Assembly (NCBI GenBank): GCA_018825665.1
Contig: JAHJEG010000033.1
Coordinates: 1 to 64,000 of the forward strand
Length of the DNA: 64,000 nt
Direction: 5' to 3'
From: a bacterium
GTDB lineage: Bacteria > Campylobacterota > Campylobacteria > Campylobacterales > Sulfurimonadaceae
Part shown: positions 56,101 to 64,000 of the stretch, piece after piece
Position numbering within the stretch: position 1 is the first letter of the stretch
How the letters are laid out: each line of letters starts with the position of its first letter
Notes under the pieces: generated by a model
What the model was told of the DNA's origin: nothing
Seen by the model: only the letters and a program-made list of their open reading frames with translations
The model's database searches: none
Made by a program: the position numbers and the translations under genes

Positions 56101-57212
56101 TTAATCTTTCCATCAATCTTTTTAATAATCTTATGCTCCAACATAAGCTGAATCAATTCATCCTTGCTGTAGGCATCTAGTTTTTTATATGCTTCATCAA
56201 AAAACAGCTCTCTGTCTTCCTTGGCAATAATATCTTTTATGTAGAGTAAAGAATCAACACTGTACTTGTCATACATGTTATTTTGATACTGTTCCTCTTT
56301 CACCACATCGTATAAGCTGCTCCTCGTCACATTTACCAAAAAGGATATATCATCCTCCGGATCTTTGAAATAGTCCAAATATTTTTCCGGCAATACAAAG
56401 ACAAAAGCACCTATTGTCTGCCCTTCACCGTTATTCATCGTCTCGTAAAATATATACTTGTTATCCACATATAAAATACGGTCTACCTTTAAGGTCTTAA
56501 AATCAATCTTATTGAGAGTCTGTATATGATTGAAATTATAATTTCTATTTGAGACAATATATCTGTCTACCGTCAAATTTTCCTGCATCAAGATGGCTGT
56601 ATCAAAATACTTATCCTCAAGCATAACATACAAGTCTATCCCCTGCTTGGAAAAATACTTTGTGATAGACTCAAAAAAATCGATGACTTCTATAAAGCCT
56701 AAAAAAACACCCTCTTTATATATAGGAACAGTTGCCTTGATTCCCAAGCGTCTTCCCACTTCTATGGAAGTCCTTGGAGTTGTATGGGTTTTAAAATAAT
56801 CAAGATCGGTCCTGTAATCTTCCAGCGGCATTCCGGCATAGACATTATCCCAGCTTCTGGCAAAAATATTATACTCACTTGTAATGATTTGCGTTCTGAT
56901 ATATCGGTTTGTATTCGTTTTAATGCTAAGCATGATGTCCGAGAGGATCTTATACCCCAAGTCTTCGTTGTCATTTTCCAGAGCATTGACCAGACCCTCG
57001 TTTTTTGACAGGACAACAGCTATTTCAAGAGCATTCATCTGCTCATTTTTAAGCTGACTTTCCAAAGACAAAGTACACTGGTCCAAGATGTATTCGATTT
57101 TCTGATCATTGACCTGATATTTCAGATATCCGATAACGACCATAATAGTTATCACTATAAAAACAAACACATATAATAGACTTCTAAGCATATTCAATAA
57201 AACCGATACCAA
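56097..57212 (-). CDS. Membrane-anchored periplasmic Cache-type sensor without an output domain
   Basis: This 371-residue protein has one N-terminal membrane helix (about 9-28) followed by a double-Cache-like periplasmic region (about 35-290) and about 80 C-terminal residues that are mainly helical. There is no second clear membrane helix and no kinase, cyclase or chemoreceptor output. The sensor resembles the chemoreceptor at 11.5 kb (shared SIEVGR/AIELGR and later LEDKY/MDNKY segments). It is first of the three-gene unit and likely acts as a separate ligand-binding partner of the kinase at 54.3 kb. A truncated chemoreceptor is an alternative, but the overlapping gene order argues for a functional unit. 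Confidence 0.8.
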   Translation of the reverse strand: MVSVLLNMLRSLLYVFVFIVITIMVVIGYLKYQVNDQKIEYILDQCTLSLESQLKNEQMNALEIAVVLSKNEGLVNALENDNEDLGYKILSDIMLSIKTNTNRYIRTQIITSEYNIFARSWDNVYAGMPLEDYRTDLDYFKTHTTPRTSIEVGRRLGIKATVPIYKEGVFLGFIEVIDFFESITKYFSKQGIDLYVMLEDKYFDTAILMQENLTVDRYIVSNRNYNFNHIQTLNKIDFKTLKVDRILYVDNKYIFYETMNNGEGQTIGAFVFVLPEKYLDYFKDPEDDISFLVNVTRSSLYDVVKEEQYQNNMYDKYSVDSLLYIKDIIAKEDRELFFDEAYKKLDAYSKDELIQLMLEHKIIKKIDGKIK

Positions 57213-57355
57213 TAATTTTTTAGATTATATCAAGAAAATAAGATGTCACGTTGAAATTTTTAGTATTATCGTAATAAATTATATAATTCAAATAAAATTA
57301 ATTATTTTACTCTAAAATTAGCTCACTTAAAATATTCGGATTGGAGGAGCCTGTT

Positions 57356-57577
57356 ATGATAGACTTAGAAACTGAGATATGCATATGTAACGGTTTGAGC
57401 GTAAGAGATATTGCTGAATGCATCAAAGAAAACAAGCTTACGACTATGCAGGAGATACTTGAAAATGAGATCTGTCCCATGGGGGACAAGTGCGAAGCTT
57501 GTCAGGATGAAGGATTTAACAATGACGGGCTCAATATACCAATGGTTCTTTCTCTGGTGCAAAAAAAACTAATTTAA
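57356..57577 (+). CDS. BFD-like [2Fe-2S]-binding small protein
   Basis: This 73-residue protein has CICNGLSVRDI near the N-terminus and CPMGDKCEAC in the second half. The Cys pattern resembles bacterioferritin-associated ferredoxin-like domains that bind a [2Fe-2S] cluster, with one extra Cys. The track starts at a TTG, but GGAGGAG there is the ribosome site for the ATG at 57356. It is divergent from the sensor gene and its end overlaps the convergent kinase gene by 9 bases. It may deliver electrons or report iron status; no partner is adjacent. Confidence 0.72.
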   Translation: MIDLETEICICNGLSVRDIAECIKENKLTTMQEILENEICPMGDKCEACQDEGFNNDGLNIPMVLSLVQKKLI

Positions 57578-60169
57578 ATCTCTGATCTCTATCATAAATG
57601 TAGAACCTCTGGGTGATGTTTCTACTTTTATGTCCCCTCCAAACTGTTTTTGGATAATCATCTGACTCATATAAAGACCTAATCCCGTGCCATTTTTACC
57701 CTTGGTGCTGAAATAGGGTTCAAATAATTTTTTCATATTCTCTTCGCTTATCCCAGAAGCATTGTCCTCAACACATATACAAAACCTGTCTTTATAAGAT
57801 TTTACATAGAGGCTTATAGCTTTGTTTTCCCTATCTACCTCTTCAAACGCATCAATGGCATTGTTTATAAGGTTGAGTATCACCTGAATCAACTCATTCA
57901 TATATACCTGTATATATATTTCCCGCTCTTTTTTTATATGAATACTTATATTTGTAGCGTTTATTTTAGGTAATGTGAAATTCACTACCTTTTGTAAAAG
58001 TTCATGTATCTCTACTTTTGTAGATTTTTTATCGGGATGAAAATATGTCTGAAAATCGTCTATGGTGTTTGAGAGATAAATGATTGAATCGCTGATCTCA
58101 CTTAAAGTTTTATCAGTTTTTTCTTCATCGATTGCACCTCCCATTAACTTTGTCAGCTGCAAATTAGAGATTTGAAGAGTGATATTTGAGAGTGGCTGTC
58201 TCCACTGATGAGCAATCATACTTATCATCTCGCCCATAACGGCCTGCTTCGACTGAGCCGTAAGTATTTTATCTTTTTGAATCAGTTCCTGCACTTTTTC
58301 CGCAACGGTAAGCTCTAAAGATTCGTTCAGTTCTTTGAGTTCGTGCGTTTTTATCTTAACTTCGCTTGCCAGTTTTGCGTTAAAAGAGCTCAGCTTTCTC
58401 TGATGATATGCCATCACGCCCACTAAAAAACTTACAGCTATCAAAATCTTCCAAACTAAACTGTAATCTGTTTCTGAATGATATCTTGTTATCATCCAGC
58501 TCTTGATTATACTGTCTATCTTCTGCGGGGGTATGGCATCGAGCGATTTTTGTATTATATCTGCGAGAACAGTCTCATCCTTAAGAATGCCTATGCTCCC
58601 TTTTATCTTATTCTCTTTAGAGATAAATCCGTTGATTTTTAATTTTCCGTATCCATACTGTTCTACAAGATAATCGGCAGATTCATTCAGAGAGAGGGCC
58701 GCATATGCATTCCCATCCAAAACATTTTTCATCATCCTGTTAGGGTCTCTTTGGACTGTTATATTTAATTTCGGATGGCTCTTCAAAATATGTTCTTTAA
58801 AAATTTGAGACTGAACGACAAGAATGACATCTTCCAATATACTTATGTCTTGGACAAAAGACTTATCCAGTTTTGTAATAAGCGTAAAATAGCTCTCGAT
58901 AAAAGGTCTGGTATGAATAAGCAGCTCTTTATTACTGTTTGTAACGTTTACGGATACGATTTGACATGTTTTATTAATGACATTTTTTCTCAGTTCTTCA
59001 ACGGACGAAGATTCTATCGCTACAAATTTAAGACCCGATTTTTTGGATATGAGGCTGTATATGTCAGCCATAATGCCCGCTTGAGCATTGGATGCATATC
59101 CGTCAATTGGAAATATATTTGGTTGGACACATACTTTTATCGGTTTGGTGGTATTGATATAGTGAAACTCATTAAGAGTAAAATCTATCTTGGAATTTCC
59201 CGGTGTGAATAAAAAATCATCTAAATAGATTGTGTCATTTATCTTATAATACATCTTCAAAAGTTCGCACTGCTTGAGTAAAAAACTTTTATCCATCGAA
59301 CCTATGTCATAAATTTTTGGAAGGATGAGTTTTTCTATTTCTCTGGCTTCATTTTTTAAACTGTCTATGGATATATTCTTTGAATATTTGTCATAGATGA
59401 GCTTTACTGTTTCATCCTTGTGCCTCAGTGCATATTCCCATCCTTTTTTAGTGGCATCCCTAAATAGCTTTACTCTGTCTGGGTTATTTTTAACTTCATC
59501 CTTGGAAGTGAACAGCTCAAGCTGTAGATTGAACATTCCGAGTTCGCTTGGATTGATAACATTATATTTTACGCCCATTTTATCAAGTTTATACGGCTGG
59601 TCAGAGATAAATGCCGTCATAGCATCTACATTTTTATTTACAAAATCTTTTAAATCATATGTATGCTTGACCAGTTTCAACTGGTCTGAATTTACACCGT
59701 ATTCATCAAACAGATATTTAAAGTTCAGATTAAAATCTTCTCTGCCGTTTGCCATGATTGTTTTGCCCAACAAGTCTTTTGGAAACTTTATATCGGTTGA
59801 GGTGATTAACACCAATGCAGATCTTTTAAAATAGGATGCGACAAGCTTTATGGACCTGTCTTGCAAATACTCTACTAAAATATTTGAATTATACACACCA
59901 AACGTAGAGCGCCCGCTGACTACTTCATCAACAATATCTGTGCCAAACTCATATTCTTTTAATTCAACATCTAAACCGACATCCTCATAAAAACCTTGCT
60001 CTTTGGCTGCGATAAAACCTGCATACTGAAACTGATACTTCCAATGAAGCTGAACCGATACCTTCTCAGGCTTTTTACTTTCTTCAATACTATGGAATCT
60101 CTTATAATCATCCTCAAGCGCTGATGCACTATTAATCAAAAGCAATACGAGGAGAATCAGATTTTTCAT
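57569..60169 (-). CDS. Sensor histidine kinase with NMT1/THI5-like and SBP3-type periplasmic domains
   Basis: This 866-residue protein has a signal/membrane segment (about 1-17), an NMT1/THI5-like binding domain (about 38-310, VQLHWKYQFQYAGFIAAKEQGFY), a second solute-binding domain of the SBP_bac_3 type (about 345-565), a membrane helix (about 575-595), a coiled coil, and a kinase core with IAHQWRQP and GTGLGLYMSQMI. No receiver is attached. NMT1/THI5 folds bind pyrimidine thiamine precursors and related small molecules. It follows a nucleoside deoxyribosyltransferase gene by 1 base, which points to a nucleobase- or nucleoside-like ligand; that is inference. The ATP-binding core resembles those at 16.8 and 63.2 kb. 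Confidence 0.88.
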   Translation of the reverse strand: MKNLILLVLLLINSASALEDDYKRFHSIEESKKPEKVSVQLHWKYQFQYAGFIAAKEQGFYEDVGLDVELKEYEFGTDIVDEVVSGRSTFGVYNSNILVEYLQDRSIKLVASYFKRSALVLITSTDIKFPKDLLGKTIMANGREDFNLNFKYLFDEYGVNSDQLKLVKHTYDLKDFVNKNVDAMTAFISDQPYKLDKMGVKYNVINPSELGMFNLQLELFTSKDEVKNNPDRVKLFRDATKKGWEYALRHKDETVKLIYDKYSKNISIDSLKNEAREIEKLILPKIYDIGSMDKSFLLKQCELLKMYYKINDTIYLDDFLFTPGNSKIDFTLNEFHYINTTKPIKVCVQPNIFPIDGYASNAQAGIMADIYSLISKKSGLKFVAIESSSVEELRKNVINKTCQIVSVNVTNSNKELLIHTRPFIESYFTLITKLDKSFVQDISILEDVILVVQSQIFKEHILKSHPKLNITVQRDPNRMMKNVLDGNAYAALSLNESADYLVEQYGYGKLKINGFISKENKIKGSIGILKDETVLADIIQKSLDAIPPQKIDSIIKSWMITRYHSETDYSLVWKILIAVSFLVGVMAYHQRKLSSFNAKLASEVKIKTHELKELNESLELTVAEKVQELIQKDKILTAQSKQAVMGEMISMIAHQWRQPLSNITLQISNLQLTKLMGGAIDEEKTDKTLSEISDSIIYLSNTIDDFQTYFHPDKKSTKVEIHELLQKVVNFTLPKINATNISIHIKKEREIYIQVYMNELIQVILNLINNAIDAFEEVDRENKAISLYVKSYKDRFCICVEDNASGISEENMKKLFEPYFSTKGKNGTGLGLYMSQMIIQKQFGGDIKVETSPRGSTFMIEIRDLN

Positions 60170-60170
60170 T

Positions 60171-60671
60171 TTAAAGAGTACTTATCTTTTTAAGGACGTC
60201 TTCAAATCCGCCTTCTACTATTTCAATGACCGAACAGGCAATCATCAGGTTTACAGGATAGTCAAAATCTTCTATCATCTTGCCGTCTGTGTCTACCGTC
60301 ACCGCACCCTTCAATCTCTTTTCCTTATCGCTAAAATGCTCAATATAGGATAGTTTTTTATTCATATAGCCATACACTTTTTTACCGAGTCCATACGCAT
60401 AACCGCATTCCCAGACCGTACCGCTGTCGGCTTCTTTACCACGAAAGGCGTTTATGTTTGCTATAACGATATCTGCCTTTTTTATAAGCTCTTCGTTAGC
60501 CTTGAAAATATCATGTGCCACCTTTTGTTTTGGCTGATCAAAATCTATGCTGTTGTCCAACGGATACATGCCGACAAATCCGTACTCTCCGCAAAGCTTC
60601 GAATATTTTTTCCCGATTTCAATCGAATCCGGCTCAAAGACGTCCGGTCCGGCTATGTATATTTTTTGCAT
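60171..60671 (-). CDS. Nucleoside 2-deoxyribosyltransferase
   Basis: About 166 residues from the ATG at 60671, chosen because AGGTC lies just upstream and the text then opens KIYIAGPDVF, the usual family start; the track's longer version adds 12 atypical residues. Motifs: IAGPDVF, ADIVIANINAFRGKEADSGTVWECGYAYGLGKKVYGY, the last holding the catalytic Glu and substrate site. It swaps or removes the base of 2'-deoxynucleosides in salvage. It is immediately upstream of the NMT1/SBP kinase (1-base gap) and divergent from a Tsx-like channel gene. Confidence 0.88.
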   Translation of the reverse strand: MQKIYIAGPDVFEPDSIEIGKKYSKLCGEYGFVGMYPLDNSIDFDQPKQKVAHDIFKANEELIKKADIVIANINAFRGKEADSGTVWECGYAYGLGKKVYGYMNKKLSYIEHFSDKEKRLKGAVTVDTDGKMIEDFDYPVNLMIACSVIEIVEGGFEDVLKKISTL

Positions 60672-60783
60672 TCTATGACCTAATATTTTTATTTGTTCAA
60701 TTATCACTAAATAATACCATTTTTAACTTTAATATCTTCCAAGGCACGGTACTTTTTAAGTATAAAACAAATAGAATATACGA

Positions 60784-61581
60784 ATGAAAAATATTCAACG
60801 TACCACATTCTCGGCACTTATAACACTTATCTTGTCAACACCCCTTTTTGCGAATGAAAAAGGGATTGCAGACACTTCTTTGTTCAAACCTGATTTTACC
60901 TTTGGCAATATCAGTCTAAACTATCTGGATTGGACGCAAGACACCCAAAACCGCTCTCCTCAGAGAGACTTTTCGTATCTTGAGCTTGAAGGTGGCGCAG
61001 GATGGAGCTGGGGGGAGTTCTATATGCTTGCAGACCTTGAGAATCCCACAAGGTCATACGATGATACGACGGACAGCAGGCATTATGTTTTTAAGCCTGT
61101 CCTGGATATCAGACTCTTAAAAACAAACTTTCATATTCATATACAGGATTATAATTTTTACTCCGAAAATTTTTACGTGAGCAATGCAATAGCAGGTCTC
61201 TCCTATAAAATAGAAAGCGGGTCTGATTTTTGGGCGATTCCCTTTATCGGTATCCATCATCAGCAAAGTACATACTATACAGGGTTTAACGGCTTTATGG
61301 CAGGGTTTTCCCACTCATACAGTATGCATAAACAAAACAATAAATTTTCTATAGCAGGCTGGCATGAATTTGAATTTGGACGTAACAAAAAGGACTATCA
61401 GCTTGAGGATGGAACACCTATAGGAGATGGCGACAGCTATGGAGTCCAAGGGGCACTTTCTTTTTGGTGGCATCCCAGAACAGAGGTCACTACCGGAGTC
61501 CAATACCGCTACGCACATAATAAACTTGGATTCAATGGCTATCAGGATGGATTTATTTACTCTGTAAAGTATAATTTTTAA
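60784..61581 (+). CDS. Tsx-like outer-membrane nucleoside channel
   Basis: This 265-residue protein has a signal peptide (about 1-23, ending LFANE) and beta-barrel sequence resembling the Tsx family (FGNISLNYLDW, FSYLELEGGAGWSWGEFYMLADLEN, WHEFEFG). It ends in IYSVKYNF with a terminal Phe for BAM. Tsx channels pass nucleosides. The divergent deoxyribosyltransferase supports a nucleoside role. It ends 14 bases before the end of the convergent REC-HD-GYP gene. Confidence 0.78.
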   Translation: MKNIQRTTFSALITLILSTPLFANEKGIADTSLFKPDFTFGNISLNYLDWTQDTQNRSPQRDFSYLELEGGAGWSWGEFYMLADLENPTRSYDDTTDSRHYVFKPVLDIRLLKTNFHIHIQDYNFYSENFYVSNAIAGLSYKIESGSDFWAIPFIGIHHQQSTYYTGFNGFMAGFSHSYSMHKQNNKFSIAGWHEFEFGRNKKDYQLEDGTPIGDGDSYGVQGALSFWWHPRTEVTTGVQYRYAHNKLGFNGYQDGFIYSVKYNF

Positions 61582-61595
61582 AAGCTGTTTTTATT

Positions 61596-63119
61596 TTATT
61601 TTATTTTTGCGGCTTCGTTAAGGTCCATATAGCCCTTGATATCTGCTGTCTTTAAATTCAAGTAGCGGTGGTTGCAGTAAAGATTATTTTCTTTTAGCAT
61701 CGCTATAGCATTTATCTTATCTATATCAATCGCAAAATCCATATTTTTCAACAAAACAAAATCATCGCCAAAAAGACGAAAGATCTGAAAATCATGAAAC
61801 TCAGATTGTAGGTATTTGGCAAATGTATTTAAAAAAACATCTCCGGCATTCCATCCAAATTTTTGATTATAAAGCGTAAAATTTTTTATATAGATTATAT
61901 TTAAATACAAAGACTTATGCTCGTCAATATTCTTATGTATTAAAAAATCCAGATAATTATGGTTATACACATGTGTCAGCGTATCCTTGTAAAAGTAGGC
62001 AAATCTTGCATCATCCAAATATGTATCGGGTTCCTGAGATGCGTTGTTATCCACGTTTACATCATCTAAAACATGAACGGCATTTTTTACAACCACGGGG
62101 TCGTAGAGTGAACCGGCCAAGTCCTGCAACTCTTCAATCGCCTCTTTCTTTGTTTTTCTTGCCTTATATATTCGGCTGGTCGTCATTGCGTCAAAAGAAT
62201 CCGCTACCGTCATGATACGCGCAAAAATTGGAATTTCTTCATATTTTAGTCCCCTTGGATACCCGCTTCCATCGTAATATTCATGATGAGAATACACGAT
62301 ATTGGCAAGTTCTTTATACATCGGGACATCCGAGAGCACGTTATAGCTAATCGTAACGTGCTCTTTAATCAGTGAGTATTCCTCATTTGTCAACTTATCC
62401 GGTTTTAGCAGGATTGCATCAGGAGTGATAACCTTGCCTATATCATGTAATATTCCGGCCTGATAAATCAAATCACACTCTTTTTGTTTAAATCCCATAG
62501 CACGTGCTATATCTCTGGAATAGACTGCTACACGCTCGCTGTGCCCGCCTGTATAGGTGTCACGTCCGTCAATCATCTTCACAAGAGAAAGCATCATCTG
62601 TTTATAGTTTGAGAGCAGTTCATCCTGAAGATGGATGATTTTTTTAGTTCGTTTATCGACCATGACTTGCAATTTGGTCTTGTATAGTTCATTTTCTCTA
62701 AATGCCGTCAATTTATCCACGGATTGCTGAAGCACCTTTACTATCTGTTCAAAATCTATAGGTTTGATAATGTATCCGGTCACTCCGAGCTTAATCGACT
62801 GTGTCAGATAGTCTGAATCTGTATATGCAGAAGTTATGATTACTTCTTGAGCCGCATCTATTTTTCGGATCTCTTGTATCAATTCCAGACCATTCATATT
62901 TGGCATTTGAATATCGGTTATGACTATATCATATTTGTTATGGGCATATTTATCAAGAGCCTCTTTGCCGTCCGCCGCCACCTCAACTCTATTAAATATC
63001 TTATTTAAAAAACTGCCGGTCTTTTCACGCAGCATCCCTTCATCCTCAACATATAAAACACAAAACAACTGTGCCTTTTCTTTTATAGACTCAAGCAATA
63101 TTTTTAAGTTATCCCTCAT
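61596..63119 (-). CDS. Response regulator with HD-GYP phosphodiesterase and degenerate GGDEF domain (paralog)
   Basis: The domain order equals that of the 15.3 kb gene: receiver (about 15-135, Asp in VITDIQMPNMNG), HD-GYP (about 170-355, HDIGK and HHEYYDGSGYPRG), and a degenerate GGDEF-like domain with LFGDDF. It is predicted to hydrolyse c-di-GMP when phosphorylated. The track starts at a GTG (63128); GGAG is better spaced from the ATG at 63119, giving 507 residues. It lies 35 bases after a kinase gene, its likely partner. Sequence similarity to the 15.3 kb gene extends through the degenerate domain, indicating duplication of the whole pair. Confidence 0.88.
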   Translation of the reverse strand: MRDNLKILLESIKEKAQLFCVLYVEDEGMLREKTGSFLNKIFNRVEVAADGKEALDKYAHNKYDIVITDIQMPNMNGLELIQEIRKIDAAQEVIITSAYTDSDYLTQSIKLGVTGYIIKPIDFEQIVKVLQQSVDKLTAFRENELYKTKLQVMVDKRTKKIIHLQDELLSNYKQMMLSLVKMIDGRDTYTGGHSERVAVYSRDIARAMGFKQKECDLIYQAGILHDIGKVITPDAILLKPDKLTNEEYSLIKEHVTISYNVLSDVPMYKELANIVYSHHEYYDGSGYPRGLKYEEIPIFARIMTVADSFDAMTTSRIYKARKTKKEAIEELQDLAGSLYDPVVVKNAVHVLDDVNVDNNASQEPDTYLDDARFAYFYKDTLTHVYNHNYLDFLIHKNIDEHKSLYLNIIYIKNFTLYNQKFGWNAGDVFLNTFAKYLQSEFHDFQIFRLFGDDFVLLKNMDFAIDIDKINAIAMLKENNLYCNHRYLNLKTADIKGYMDLNEAAKIK

Positions 63120-63154
63120 ACAGCACACTCCAATACATAATTATATCTTTCATT

Positions 63155-64000
63155 TTAGGCATCCGCATCGTCACTTTTTAATAATCTTATTATAAAACAT
63201 ACACCCTGGTTTGAATTGCATACATCTATTTTTCCATTTAAATGCTCTTCTATAATCATTTTACTCATATACAGTCCCAACCCCGTTCCGTTTTTCTCAT
63301 CTTTTGTCGTAAAGTACGGATCAAAAATCTTTTGTAAGATATCTTCCTCTATCCCTGTTCCATTGTTACAGACCTCTGTATTGACATACTTTCCATCATC
63401 ATATACATTTATACTTATCAGAGCGTTTTTTATACCGTTGGATACTAAGGAATCCTTAGCATTATTGATTATATTTACAAAGACCTGCATTAATTCTCTT
63501 TGATAGGCACTCACTTCAGAGTAAGAATTATATTTAGCTTTGAACTCAATATTGTTATTTATCAGACTCTCTTTTACTATGGCATAGGTTTCACCTATGA
63601 TAGTTTGCATCTTAACTTTTGAAAAAGTTTTATCAGGCTTGAAGAAGTTTCGAAAATCGTCTATCGTTTTTGACAAGTGTGAGGTTTGCTCCAAAATATC
63701 GCGAGAATATTTTTCTGCCGTATTTGCATCAAAGTCACCGATTGCTATATCCACGAGCATGTTGTTTGCGTCCATAGATATACCTGCGATAGGTTGTCTC
63801 CACTGGTGTGCAATCATCCCTATCATCTCACCCATCGCAGCATGACGCGACTGCATAATCATTAACTCATCCTTTTTCTTCAATTCGGTAATATCCATAG
63901 CCGAAGTTATAAAAGTACGCTTTGCGTCTATAATCCCTAAAGGAGCAGAACTGAACTGCCAGACAATGACATCACCATTTTTTGTCATAATATTGTATTC
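63155..64000 (-). CDS. PAS sensor histidine kinase, C-terminal part (continues past right edge)
   Basis: The frame is open to position 64000 (about 281 residues visible), so the track's ATG at 63988 is internal. The visible part starts in a PAS domain (VIVWQFSSAPLG, AMDITELKKKDELM), then a kinase core with phospho-His in IAHQWRQP, the FRNFFKPDK segment and the ATP box GTGLGLYMSKMI. It closely resembles the C-terminus of the CheB-CheR-PAS kinase at 16.8 kb and, like it, is followed by a REC-HD-GYP gene. Whether it also carries CheB and CheR domains is outside the window. Confidence 0.88.
   Translation of the reverse strand, partial: EYNIMTKNGDVIVWQFSSAPLGIIDAKRTFITSAMDITELKKKDELMIMQSRHAAMGEMIGMIAHQWRQPIAGISMDANNMLVDIAIGDFDANTAEKYSRDILEQTSHLSKTIDDFRNFFKPDKTFSKVKMQTIIGETYAIVKESLINNNIEFKAKYNSYSEVSAYQRELMQVFVNIINNAKDSLVSNGIKNALISINVYDDGKYVNTEVCNNGTGIEEDILQKIFDPYFTTKDEKNGTGLGLYMSKMIIEEHLNGKIDVCNSNQGVCFIIRLLKSDDADA

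Overview
The window looks like chromosome from a sulfur-oxidising Campylobacterota (epsilonproteobacterial) bacterium, probably close to Sulfurimonas or a relative. Supporting signs are an AT-rich genome, a soxXYZAB thiosulfate-oxidation cluster with monohaem SoxA, a fused CcsBA cytochrome c biogenesis protein, an FlgS-type flagellar kinase, an inactive second dihydroorotase, and very many sensor kinases and c-di-GMP proteins. No rRNA, tRNA, CRISPR array, insertion sequence or prophage was seen. Every intergenic gap is shorter than 300 bases.

Layout. 1-0.8 kb: the N-terminus of a giant LapA-like adhesin that runs off the left edge. It is missing from the ORF track because it is open at the edge. 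0.9-4.7 kb: a DUF155 protein, a globin-type diguanylate cyclase (DGC) and two unknown membrane proteins. 4.8-15.3 kb: housekeeping and accessory genes (HAD phosphatase, hemH, NifX-like, DUF2461, ccsBA, cobB, a CZB chemoreceptor, an orphan DNA methyltransferase). 15.3-21.1 kb: a CheB-CheR-PAS-kinase gene overlapping a REC-HD-GYP gene. 21.3-27.1 kb: flgS, an M18 aminopeptidase and dnaE. 27.3-35.3 kb: a DGC divergent from a PhnD-like binding protein, then a very large CBS-PAS-GAF-GGDEF-EAL gene broken by a +1 frameshift in its EAL domain. 35.4-44.5 kb: efp, tgt, a GGDEF-EAL protein, the inactive dihydroorotase, cytochrome c, lpxB, a thioredoxin and dsbD. 44.7-57.2 kb: a haem-c DGC, then a sulfur-oxidation block read leftward: three-gene sensory system, soxX-Y-Z-A-B, porin, SoxH-like, SoxW-like, DsrE, DUF302. 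57.4-64 kb: a BFD-like protein, an NMT1/SBP sensor kinase with a nucleoside deoxyribosyltransferase and a divergent Tsx-like channel, then a second kinase/REC-HD-GYP pair cut by the right edge.

How the genes fit together. Seven c-di-GMP synthesis or breakdown proteins lie in the same 64 kb as an adhesin whose N-terminus carries a TAAG motif like the LapG protease site of LapA. This suggests c-di-GMP-controlled attachment tuned by oxygen or NO, redox, phosphorus-type ligands and thiosulfate. The sox block combines periplasmic enzymes, a likely uptake porin, thiol-redox maintenance proteins and a candidate dedicated regulator.

Most unusual signal. The 9-mer GGCATGTGG (usually GGCATGTGGAA) occurs 16 times by hand count between 4.8 and 47.0 kb. 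The copies lie on both strands and mostly inside unrelated genes. One perfect inverted pair forms a terminator-like hairpin between two convergent genes. This pattern resembles the DNA uptake sequences of Neisseriaceae and Pasteurellaceae. I know of no such element described for Campylobacterota.
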